Shown here in pieces: positions 22,501 through 32,435 of a stretch of DNA of 64,000 nucleotides (position 1 is the first letter of the stretch; the number at the start of each line of letters is the position of its first letter). The notes below the pieces were generated by a model that searched no databases, was not told where the DNA came from, and saw only the letters and a program-made list of their open reading frames with translations. The position numbers and the translations under genes are program-made. Origin of the DNA: Symmetrospora coprosmae (lineage: Eukaryota > Basidiomycota > Cystobasidiomycetes > Symmetrosporaceae); NCBI GenBank assembly GCA_008802785.1, contig VUYT01000011.1, forward strand, positions 124,001 through 188,000, written 5' to 3'.

Positions 22501-23860
22501 CGCAACAGGCCGCTGCTGCTGCTGTTGCTGTTGCTGCAAGTGCAGGAATTGCTGGTCGCGCTGGCTGTAGCCATGAGCGGGAGCAGAGTGTGGCTGCAGC
22601 GAGTGCATAGGTGCTAGCACGGCTGCAGGATCAAACAGCATTAGCATCCATGTCACGAAGGAATTCTTGAATAGCGGTCGACCACACTCACAAGCCGGAG
22701 CTGGAGCCATGCTTTGATACAAATCGCCGCCCATGAATTGCTGTGACTGGGCGATCTGGGGCGAGCCATAGCTCGAGCCATTGGTCGCAATGGACATCCG
22801 CCTCTCGTCGATAGATTCGAGCTGCTGGTTGAACAAGGACGAGCGCAGCATATTGCTGGTGCTGCCAGCGGGAGGGTAGTTGACGTTGCTGAACGAGCTG
22901 TCCGAGAGTGGTGAGCCGATGTTGCTGTTGCTGCTCAGGCTGGGCGTCTGCTCCGGTGCAGAGGTCGGGCTGACGAACATGCTGCATCCGGCTGCTGACC
23001 CTACTTGCGCTTGGGTATGTTGTCCCTGCTGCGGCCCTGCATTCTGTAGCATCTGGCTATTGGGCTGAGACGAGTGGAGGAACTGCTGAATTGCAGCATC
23101 GGAGATGCCGTTGCTGTTCTGAGCTGACAGGGCCGCCAGCGCCTGCTGCATGTAGGCCTGCTGCCAGTGCTCGCTCTGAGGTGATAGCTGGGTGATGAAG
23201 ACTCGAGGTTAGCGATGCTATATGTGTCGGGCTGACCAGGCTGAAACGGGTTCTCACGTGGTTGGCAAACGAGAAATCACCAAAGAGCTTCTGATCCGGC
23301 ATGGTCCGAGCTGACTGCCGTTGCTGCTGCTGCCCGTACATGGACGCATCGAACGGCGGTGAGCCCCCTGAGCTGGATCCTGCATCGGTGTGGCTGCTGT
23401 TCCCGCTGGTGCTTCCTGCTGCTGCGAGGCTGCTCTGGTAGGCGTTGCCCCCGAAGCCGCTGCCGTTGAAGCCGGCAAACTTGGTACTGAAGGCGAGGCC
23501 TGTCCCGCTGTTGTTGCCGTTGCTGTTACTATTGCTGTTTGAGCTGTAGGACAGATTCCCGAAGAGAGGCGACCCTCCGGAAGCGGATGACGCAGAAGCC
23601 GACGAGGACGACGGACTGAGGGCTGCCAGGACGGCGGCGGCACCAGGGTCAAGCGTGGAGCTGGTGCCAGTCGAGGAATACTGTGCTTTGGCATTGCCGC
23701 CCTGCCCCTGCCCCACCCCCTGCCCCAGCAGCAGCCCGCTCATGAGCTGCTGATGCTGATCATCCTGGGGCGACGTCCCGATGGGGAGGTCGAACTTGGA
23801 CGTGTCGAGGTAGCTGAGGAAGTCAAACTCTGGGCCATCAAAGGACGTCGACGAGTCCAT
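19552..23860 (-). CDS. SRE1: SREBP-type membrane-anchored bHLH transcription factor (Sre1-like)
   Basis: Sterol- and oxygen-responsive transcription factor held in the ER until cleaved. Exon 1 is 23258-23860, exon 2 19552-23187; about 1,412 residues from ATG 23860. The N-terminal third is Ser/Gln/Asn-rich activation-type sequence with a poly-Gln tract. The bHLH basic region reads HNAVEQKYRRGIND, with the tyrosine that distinguishes SREBPs from other bHLH proteins. Helix 2 continues into a zipper (YIRYLKSKRDELE), and the loop between the helices is unusually long, about 50 residues. A weak hydrophobic stretch (VFAGVSFLGGAGY) and a strong one (LSGLVMLSIALITGYFFL) form the expected membrane hairpin, and a helical C-terminal half follows, as in fungal SREBPs. 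A 69-nt stretch inside exon 2 (22623-22691, GTGAGTG, TGCTAATG, CTGCAG) is probably an intron but is stop-free and frame-neutral. Confidence 0.9.
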
Positions 23861-24350
23861 TGCGGCGCTGAGTGTGTCCGTATCTTTGGTATGGTGTTGG
23901 TTGGATGGTGAGCCAGCTCGCAGTCGAGGCCTCATTTACTCGTCCGACCGGCAGCCGTGGCCTCTCCTCTGCCTGGCCCCGTGTCGTACGATTCAAGTCC
24001 CGGGGCTGCAGCTTCAGTCAGGCAACACCGCGACTCCGGGGCAGAGTGGGACACCGCACAGAGACTCTGCAACAAGGCCACTCCGTCGATGAGGACGAAC
24101 AGGACAATAGCAGAACGAGTAATCCTCGCACTGTGTGCGCCTCTCCCTCAGGTGCTGCTCCAGCTTGAAGAACTCGACTCACGTGGATCCGCCACAGCCA
24201 ACTCGGATCAGCTCCGTAGTTTTATCTGCAGAATACGGATCAGCAGGGTTTCTGCCACGTATCACACATTTTTGCCCCGGCTCGGCGAGTCCCCGAGCTC
24301 GCGACCACGATACGGCGCTCAGGCTTGCACATCGCCTACCGCAAAGTGCA
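23861..24350. promoter_or_regulatory. divergent promoter region between SRE1 and the adenylate kinase gene
   Basis: This 490-bp region lies between two divergent start codons, so it should serve as the promoter for both genes. I see no ORF of note, repeat or RNA gene, and I cannot point to a defined SREBP-binding site by eye. Confidence 0.5.
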
Positions 24351-25307
24351 ATGCCCGTCCAGCTTGGCGCGCGCCACGGACTCCGCTTCCCTTCACGCTC
24401 CTTGAATGCTTTCACTCTCGCGAGCAGCGCGCGCGCCAGTTCGTCTCTGACACCGTCCGCGAGCTCGTCTCCACACGGCTCGGGGCAAGCTCTGCACCTC
24501 GTCCTGCTCGGCGCGCCGGGCGCCGGTAAAGGGACGCAGACGGACTCGCTGCTGCGCAAGTACGACATGAAGACGCTCGTCGTAGGCAATCTCCTGCGGG
24601 ACGAGGTCGCGCGGAAAACGGAGCTCGGGAAACGCGCTGCTCAGGTCATGAAGGCCGGCGGGCTGCTCGACGATGAGACTATTCTTGGTGTGGTCAAACC
24701 CGGGCTGCGCAAGCTCGACGGCGCAGACTGGATCCTGGTGCGCACAGCTGTCGTCCGGCACTCGCGCCTGACCTGACCGCCCGTCGCATCTCTCGCCTCA
24801 ACAGGACGGATACCCGCGAACCGCTCGGCAGGCATCCGACCTCAACGAGGCGCTCGCCGAACAGAATGCGTCCATCAACCTCGTCGTCAACCTCGACGTC
24901 CCGGACGAGGTCCTCATCGAGCGGATAGAGGCCCGCTGGGTTCATCTGCCCTCCGGCCGCGTCTACAACACCACCTACAACCCGCCAAAGACGCCAGGGC
25001 TCGACGACATCACGGGCGAAAAGCTCATCAAGCGCATGGACGACAAGCCAGAGATCTTTCAGAAGCGATTGGATCAGTTCCACAAGGAGAATGATCCCAT
25101 CAAGGCCTTTTACGAAAGCACAGGCGCGCTCGTCAACCTATATGGACGAACAAGGTGGGTTGCTCGGCATACTTGCTGGGTGTCTTAGTTTAGACATACG
25201 TGGACTGATGTGCTCTGCACGAACACAGCGCCGAGATCTGGCCACAACTCGAGCAGCTCGTCAACAAGAGATTTCCGCATGTCAAGGCGAAAGAGGCGAT
25301 TGCGTGA
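24351..25307 (+). CDS. ADK2: mitochondrial adenylate kinase, AK3/Adk2-type (GTP:AMP phosphotransferase)
   Basis: Transfers phosphate from a nucleoside triphosphate, GTP in AK3-type enzymes, to AMP. Three exons (24351-24737, 24805-25154, 25229-25307) give 271 residues. The first 45 or so are basic and Ser/Ala-rich without acids, consistent with a mitochondrial presequence. The P-loop is GAPGAGKGTQ; the AMP site and lid follow, with DGYPRT reconstituted exactly at the first splice junction. The lid reads WVHLPSGRVYN then NPPKTPGLDD, the long-form lid with the Pro-Ser-Gly pattern of AK3-type enzymes and no zinc cysteines. The C-terminus ends in VKAKEAIA. Mitochondrial location is inferred from the presequence and lid type. 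Confidence 0.9.
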
Positions 25308-27012
25308 GGCGGGCAAGAGCATGATAAGCTTGCACAAGCAGCCCAGAGGGTACATGTTGTTGTGTGTAGCATAGACAGAGCTCGCACGTATGGAAAGCAG
25401 TTGCGGCGGTGTACTTGACCAACTGGTCGGAGGAGCCTGACTCTGAGGGCTGATCCGCCTCGGTGGCCTGCCTCGGTGTCGCGCCAGTCGTTAAGATCAT
25501 GAGCCTGCTTCGCGTAGACTGCCAACAAACGGGCATCTCTTCAACATATGAAGCCGGGTAGACCAGCTACTGCGACATACGCATTGGCTTGTGCGCCGCA
25601 CTTCGTCAAGGGCACGAGCAGCCTCCGGGCAGACACGTAGAGTCGAGCGAGTGCGGGCTGGCGGGCTGCGATGGTACTACTGTAGGCGAACGAGCGCGGT
25701 ACGCACTTTCCTGCCTGGAAGACGAGGTGCGTGGAGTTACCAGCGATCCATTCCCCGACCACGCGCCGGCAGTGGTGCACGATGCTGCCGAGTGTGAGCA
25801 GGTGTGCTGAGCAGCAGAGCCGGGTCAGTGCGGTCTTCACGACGTCAAGTGCGCTGGACCGAGCACACACCTTGCGCAAGCACCACGTCGCTTGCCCACT
25901 GCTGTTTTCCACCTGCTTTGTAAAGCTGACCACGGCAAGGTCGCCGCAGGGCAGCTCGTCCTCCAAGCTCTGCAGGACTCTGGGGTCTACCTTGCCATTG
26001 CCCTCGGTACCCCTGTTCCTCTCCCTTTGATCGAGTGCGCGGGCGATGTGCTTGGGCGCTTCGAAGTAGCCTTCGTCCGGCACGGCGGGGAAGCCGAAGA
26101 TATCGCTGATCATGACCTCCCGCACGTATGGCGCAAAGTATGCCTAATCAGGCGTTGGAGTGGGTCCAACGGGCGCTCGTGCCCTTGCGATCCTCTCTTG
26201 TGCCCGCTTCGGCAGCACCGCTCCAGTGCCCTTTGTCCGGACAGGCTGCGGAGACCATCAGGACGTCGCCAGCTTTCCGACCTAGTGCACGAAGTCATGT
26301 GAGAGTGACATCAGCCAGGCGTCTACACTGCGGAGGTTGACGACCGCCGCCGACATCGGCAGGTAGTGGGGAAGCTGGGAACTAGTCAGATATCTGTACG
26401 GTCCCGCCCGCTTGCGCAGACAGTCCCTTGTCACGCCGCCGAGCGCACAGAACAGCATCGAGCAGGGATCCACTCCCACCCGACCGGCTCTCTGCAGTCC
26501 CGTATGCACCGTCTTCGCGCGCCAACGACAGGCCGAGGCGCGTCTGCGCCCTGTGCGCGACACAGGAAGCGCCGTCTTGTTCCGCTCGTCGGGGGACAAA
26601 TGCAGCTCGCAGAAGCGCTTCGTCGCATGCACGGTCGCAGAAAGGAGCGCCTCGATCCCCCGTGTGCGCGCGAGCGACGAGGGAGTGCGTCGTTGAGCGG
26701 CAGCAAGGCATCAACAGTATCGGTCTTTGCATCATTTGGATGGAGGGAGTTTGAGGGAGGGATGAGGAGGGGCGCACGAGGAAGGGGGTGGAGAGACGAG
26801 ACGAGACGAGACCAGCCGGGCGGCATGGAAGCGTATAATTTACGAGGTCGGCGCACTCACGAGCTAGCGAGCAGGGTAAGCGCATCGAGACCCGTATAGG
26901 TTTTCTTCGAAGAGGGGCCTCGACGCCGGTCCCCTTCGAACCAACACAGCAATGTCTCCCTAGCAGGAATCAACCGCCTGTCCGCGTGCTGCCCACATTG
27001 CCAATCGACGCG
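25308..27012. other. 1.7-kb interval with unresolved minus-strand coding signals
   Basis: Between two plus-strand genes. Several short minus-strand frames from about 26.8 to 25.5 kb look coding but I could not join them into one gene; the best stretch is annotated separately. A purine-rich run with GACGA repeats lies near 26790-26812 on the plus strand, and an AT-rich TATA-like patch is near 26833-26842. Nothing else was identified. Confidence 0.4.
25541..26146 (-). CDS. unresolved minus-strand coding exon(s), unknown protein
   Basis: The minus strand is open for about 600 nt immediately after a TGATTAG that could be a 3' splice site, starting with AYFAPYVREVMISDIFGFP and containing VPDEGYFEAPKHIARAL. 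The first 100 residues have good protein-like composition and no repeats. After about position 25870 the frame becomes Ala/Leu/Cys-rich and may include one or two introns. Upstream on the same strand another frame (around 26160-26290) contains AGDVLMVSAACPDKG, which also looks coding, but I found no splice pair that links them without a frame conflict. So this may be part of a real gene whose intron structure I could not solve, or a decaying one. I assign no function. Confidence 0.3.
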
Positions 27013-28238
27013 ATGGACGCTCCCGTCGCTGTCCGCCCAGCGTGGAAGGACATCCTCTATGGCGGCGTGAGTGGTGGTCGGTGTCGGTCAGACGGCACAC
27101 GGCACGCAGTGGAGGCAGGCAGGTGCTGATAATTGCGATGCAGGCAGCGGGAATGGTCTCGAAGGTATTTGAGGTGGGGCATGCACGCGCTCCATTCCAT
27201 TGCATATGCTCACTGTTGGCTGATACGTGAGTCGTTCGCAGCATCCCTTCGACCTCGTCAAGGTCCGGCTGCAGAGCCAACCTCTGGACCGGCCTGCTCG
27301 CTTCGCCGGGCCTGTCGACTGCTTCAGGCAGACATTCGCAAACGAAGGCATCAAGGGACTGTATCGTGTGCGTCTCTGCCATCCCCCTGCCGTGCTGGAT
27401 GGAGCGGAGCGGAGGGCGGATGCAGGACGTTGACGTCGACGTCAATGTGACACTCCAGGGCCTGTCCATGCCCGTCCTCGGCGCAATGGCAGAGAACGCG
27501 ACCCTCTTTGTCGTCTATACGCAGACACAGGGCCTCATCCGCCGCTTCTCCTCGCCGCCTTCATCATCCGGGACGGAAGCCAATGCGCCGCTGTCCATCC
27601 CGCAGCTCGCGCTCGCGGGCGCATGCGCAGGCGCAGCGACCTCGTTCGTCCTGACGCCCATCGAGCTCATCAAGGTCCGGATGCAGGTACAGATGATCTC
27701 GCAAGAAGCCACGGCTGCCACCACCGCCGGCTCGTCTGCGGCACGCCGTCCTCCGCTCCCGGGACCTGCACAGCTCGTCCGGAGCGTGCTGAAGCAGCAC
27801 GGCGCCAAGGGACTCTGGCTGGGACAGACGGGCACCTTCCTGCGCGAGACAGGAGGCTCTGTTGCTTGGTTCGGCGCCTTCGAAGGCGTGGCTCGCCTGT
27901 TTATCGCGCAGCGGCAGAAAACGGCCTCGTCAACCGGGCCAAAGGTGACAAAGGACGACCTGAGCAGTGCGGAGCTGATGCTCGCTGGAGCAGCGGCCGG
28001 CGCTGGGTACACGGTCATCCTCTTTCCCGCCGACTGCATCAAGTCGACGATACAGACGGGCGACGAGCTCGCAAAGGGGCGGAAAGACGCGGGTTTCCTG
28101 CAGGTCGGGAAGGACATCTACCGCGCGAGGGGCCTCAAGGGCCTCTACAGCGGGTGCGGAGTCACGGTCGTGCGATCGTCATTCAGCAGTGCAATCATCT
28201 TCTGGATGTACTCGCTCTTGGAGAGACGCTTTGGCTAG
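27013..28238 (+). CDS. ORT1: mitochondrial inner-membrane carrier, ornithine/basic amino acid type
   Basis: Member of the mitochondrial carrier family: three repeats of two membrane helices. Four exons (27013-27066, 27144-27173, 27242-27367, 27459-28238) give 329 residues. The three signature motifs are [26 protein letters not shown] and [12 protein letters not shown]; the third, with Cys-Ile-Lys-Ser-Thr, matches the ornithine carrier group (Ort1/Arg11) better than others. That group exchanges ornithine made in the matrix for cytosolic protons or citrulline in arginine synthesis. Repeat 1 is unusually fragmented: exon 2 is only 30 nt. The substrate is inferred from motif 3 and should be treated as probable, since related Ymc-type carriers share much of the pattern. 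Confidence 0.85.
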
Positions 28239-28452
28239 GGCCTTTCAGTCCAGAGGGCCACCAGCCGTATACCTGTTGTTGATACCTGCATACGTAGAGC
28301 AACTCCGCAAAGCATGGCATGGGAACGCGCTCGAATGTCCTCGCAACCGTCTTGCCGAGCTCGCACGGCTGAATTACCGAGCTCGACAGGGTGCGCACCC
28401 AGCTCAAGATCGCATCGGAGCGGTGCTACAGCTAAATCCGATGCGCACTAGT

Positions 28453-28500
28453 CGCCCCTTACTCATGACTGCTGCTCGCCCCTTCCTCATGACTGCTGCT
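28453..28500. repeat. 24-bp direct duplication spanning the TyrRS stop codon
   Basis: Two adjacent 24-bp units (28453-28476 and 28477-28500) differ at one position. On the minus strand the right-hand unit contains the last codons and stop of the tyrosyl-tRNA synthetase, and the left-hand unit repeats this sequence just past the stop. Confidence 0.85.
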
Positions 28501-30098
28501 CGCTCGACGCTGGCAGGGACTCCTTCAAGCTGTCCATCTCCAAGCTCTGGCCATTCTTTTGCTCCTTTGTCTGGTTCTCGACCGCCTTGTCCACGCCTCC
28601 TTCAGCATTCGGTGCCCTCGTCCCGATCTTCTTCTCCTTCTTGACCTTCTTGACTGGTTCTGGGGGAGGGTAGGCGAGCGCTTCGACCTTTGCAAATTCG
28701 GGGTTTGTCCGGAACTCCTCCTGGACGGGGGCAAGAAGCGCGTTGATGGACTCTGTGATGAAGGTCTTGAGGTCTCCTGGGTGCAGCTCCTCCTTTGCGT
28801 ACGCTTGTTCGATCGGCTCGTAGGCGTCGTAATGCACCGTGCCGCCGTACTCCTCCTTGCGCACAAAGGTGACGAGAGCGCCCGCTGGCGCCTCCTTGCC
28901 GTCCTGCCCAGGCTTGACGAAGGAGGACTTGCCCTTGTCTGCGACCTGCAGCGACGCGATGGGCAGGATGACGGCCTTGATGAAGGCGAGCAGGCCGTTG
29001 TCCTCGACAACGCCCGGAGCAGCGACGGCGGCCTTGATCTTCTTCTTGACTTCTGCCGGCGAGTCGAGGAAGTCAATCTTGCTGTTTGGGTCGGACGACG
29101 ACATCTTGCCGCCCGCGAGTCCGGCCACCATCGAATTCATGAGGTGCGCGCGGCGCGCAAAGCCCAGCGTGGGCAGGGACTGCTCTGCGAGGATGAAAAT
29201 CTTGCGCTGGTCCACGCCCCCGAACTGGATGTCGACGCCGAGGTGCTCCTCGTCGAGTGCCTGGAGGAGCGGGTAGAGCAGGCCGGAGAGCGGGGGTGAG
29301 CTCGTCTGCTTGACGACCTCTGCCCCCGCTTTCTTGGCGTCGTGCTCGGACGTGATGGACGATAGACGGTACACGTCGCGCGAGTAGGCCGCAGAGTACT
29401 GGTACGACGACCCTGTGACGAACTCGAGCTTGTCGAGCGGGACGCCGAGCGAGCGCAGGACGGCGGTCAGGACAAAGGTGTAGTAGGCGACTCGGTGGTT
29501 GACGAGGTCGACGGGCGCCTTGAGGTTGTCGAGGAAGGCGTGGACGTCTGCGCACGTCGACTTTCGGACAGTCAGTGCCGAGTCATTCGAGCCATTCTCG
29601 TTGCCAGACATTTTGACGGGACGCCCGCTCACCCGCCAGAAGGACCTTTACGCGCACACCAGCCTTGAGGAAGTCTCCGAGTTTGGTGAGAGGGACAAAG
29701 TAGCCGCAGTGGGCTACGGGGGCGACGTGCATCAGACAGGGAGGAGAGCTTCAGCTCGGCGCGCTCATACTCGAGTAGCGTCCTGGCACTGACAGGCCCA
29801 GGCGCGCATAGCAACCCGGGCAGCAGGGGAGCCATCATCCCCGTTCGCAGCTCCAGTGAGTTGGAGCTGTGCAGGCACAGCAGCACACTGATCATCACTC
29901 ACGCCTTCCTGTTGGTGCCGTGCCCCAGTACAGGCTCAATGGCTTGCCCTCTTTCAGTTTTGCGAGGATGGCGTCCCCTCCGAGGACCTCTGCGAGCCCG
30001 CGCGTGATGAGCTCGTATCGCTGCTCGGGCGTCATGTCGGCGGCGATGCCATCCGAGGGCGGCGATGCTGACGCTGATGCTGATGCTGCCGTACTCAT
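28487..30098 (-). CDS. TYS1: cytosolic tyrosyl-tRNA synthetase
   Basis: Charges tRNA-Tyr with tyrosine; class I synthetase. Three exons (29903-30098, 29633-29713, 28487-29547) give 445 residues. The HIGH-equivalent is spread across intron 1: TAPTGR joined to PHCGYFVP. The Tyr-binding segment includes [11 protein letters not shown]; the KMSKS loop is GGKMSSSDP, the form typical of eukaryotic and archaeal enzymes. The C-terminus carries a Lys-rich linker ([10 protein letters not shown]) and an acidic/polar tail. Length and domain order match the yeast Tys1 class rather than the mitochondrial enzyme, and no presequence is seen. All junctions keep phase. Confidence 0.95.
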
Positions 30099-30323
30099 GG
30101 CTGCTGTTGCTGCTATGCTATGCTGTCAGAGAGGTGTTGCTCCTGGTCTGAGAAGCGCACAGAAAGCGTGACTCGGCCGAAACTCCTCAGGCACAGAGAG
30201 GGACACTGGCACGAACGGGAACGGATGTGCGTAAACCGCACTGCCCTGCACTGCATTTGCCAAGCTACATGCACGATTCTCCCACTCTCGTAGGCTCCAC
30301 CAGGTGATGGCACAGAGGCGCGA

Positions 30324-32277
30324 TCACTCCCGCTGTATGAAGACGATGTCCCTCTCCTCGCACGCCTCCTTAAGCTTTTTCGCGTCCACCTGATTCTCCA
30401 CGTCCCACTCTTTGCCCATTCCCTTCACCTCGAGCCTCTTGATCTTCAGGCCCTGCTCGACTACAGCACGAAGGACGTCGCCCGGTGCAATACCGCTGGG
30501 GTTCGCCTCGATGGCAGCAACCTCGGCTTCTGCGTCTGGATCGTTATTCGGACGGAGAGGGCGCATCGGCCAGGCGTTGACAAGCGAGAGCGTCTCAAGC
30601 CTCGAGGTCCCGCCATTGTCCCGCTGCAGCTCCACTAGCGTATCTAGGAGAGCCGGCGAGACGCAGAGCAGGCCGCCCAGCGAGGCTGTGACCAAATTGC
30701 GGCAGATGGCCAGCGCGTCATTCCCCATCCTACGCAACTCCTGCAGCAGGGCAACCGGAAAGAAGAAGCCAGTGTCGAGGCTGTAGGTCCCGTTACTGAC
30801 TAGATGAGCCAAGCCGTCGCGGCTGAGACAGCTCGGGAGCTCGGCCGAGCCCAGCTCGAGATGCTTGAGCGTGTGGTTGTTGCTCTCGAGAACCTGGCTG
30901 AGAAAGTCCGAGTCGATGCGAGCGTCTCGAAGGCAGAGCTTCTGAAGACCTCTTGGCGTAGCGTTGTCTGCCGTTGTGCTGGTTGTGCCAGCAGCAGGGG
31001 GAGCAGCCGGTCGGAGCAGGAAGCTGAAGCCCGTGTGCTGGCTGAAACCGATGCCTGGCGAGTTGCGCAGCGTGAAGGATGTGAGGTGCGGCAGATTGAC
31101 GGTGAAGCTGTTTACTGTGGTCCTGTCGTACCCTGGAACGGCGAGGACGTTGTCTACCACGAGTGACTTGAGGTTCGGCAGTCGCGAGATCAGATTCAGG
31201 ACATGCGGGAACGGCTCTGGGACGGTATTCGAAATCGAAAGATGTGTGAGAAGCGATGGCTGAGTCGGCGTCGGACAGACCAAGCGGGTGATGCAGTCGA
31301 TGTAGCTGTCATCGCTGTCTGGTAAGCGCTTGATCAAGCGGATCTGTTCGTTCATCCTGATGCGGAGATGCCGGACCTCGGAAAACATGACGACTTGCTG
31401 CCCATCCACCTCCTTTGTAGTGTCATCGCCTGATCCCGCAACTTTAACCCTGGGCACGAGCTCCCTCATCTGCTCGAAGCAGCTCCCGTCCAAGCCTCCG
31501 AATCCCTCGCCTGGTTTCTTGAGCTCGATGTTGAGCGTCGTGATCAGCGACTGGTCGAGAGGTATCTCTGCTGGCCCAGTCTTGGCCTTGAAACGGCTCA
31601 CGCGGGGCTTGACCCATCTGCGCAGCTTCTCCCACTGCACATTCCAAACGGACGCATCAGATACCAGGCGTCCGATACCATAGTGCGGGACCTTTCGCAC
31701 GCGCGTAACGCACCTGCCGCTTCTCGGTGAGCTCTATCTCGCTCCAGAACTGCTTCTTCGCCTGCGCGGCAAACACCTTGATGCGCATGAGCGAGATGAG
31801 GAACGCGTCCTCGGAAGGTAAGCGCGGCGCGTCGCCATCCGCCAGGCGCTGCTTGCGCTCTTCGCTGGACGTGTCGATCAGGTAGCCGAGAATCTCTAGC
31901 AGTATCTCGGGCGGTAGCTTGTCCAAGCCGACCTGCAGGCTGTGACCGCAGGGTGCGTCGGCGCCTAATTCTGTCTGAGCCTGAGCCTGTCCCTGATCCT
32001 CGGAATCGTCGGCGTCGGACACGGTCGATGCGAGCTGCGCCGTAGCTGGCGATCGCGAGGTGGTTGTGCTCGTCGCAGAGCGTGCACTTGCTCCCTGACT
32101 GCTTGTGGAAGAGCTCCCCGTGGCCTTTGCGAGCGTGCGACCAGATGCTGATGGCGTCGGCGTCGGGCGGGCGGTCGCTGCCTTCTTGCCAGACGCGCGC
32201 ACATTGCTGGCGTCTTCTTCATCCGAGTCGCTGTCGATAAACTCGCTCCTGCGCTTGCGCGATGGACGTGGTGGCAT
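30324..32277 (-). CDS. F-box protein with LRR-like C-terminal region
   Basis: Two exons (31714-32277 and 30324-31634) encode 624 residues. The N-terminal 100 residues are a disordered basic and acidic Ser/Thr-rich tail beginning PPRPSRKRRSEF. An F-box follows (LDKLPPEILLEILGYL, residues about 120-160). The rest has repeated Leu/Asn patterns typical of leucine-rich repeats (LTHLSISN, LKSLVVDN, LTSFTLRN, LKHLELGS, LETLSLVN). F-box proteins bind Skp1 and present targets to SCF ubiquitin ligases; the target here is unknown. The 79-nt intron uses GTGCGT and TGTGCAG; without splicing, the first frame hits a stop within about 60 nt. The conserved splice signals and frame recovery make the two-exon model secure. 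Confidence 0.8.
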
Positions 32278-32435
32278 CGTTGCTCGCGCTCGTTGCTCCG
32301 AGCCAGTGCGAACGGAGGCAAGGCGCATTCGCAACGTCAGAGCGACGAAAGCGAACGATGGCAAAACGCGCTTCAAGGCCTACACAACAACACGCTCGAA
32401 AACCCCGGTCCATATATACACGATATGATCAGCAA

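Noticed and set aside
26366-26899. 177-codon plus-strand ORF
   Set aside because: Arg/Gly-rich with no features; it overlaps minus-strand frames that look more coding, and a GACGA repeat forms part of it.
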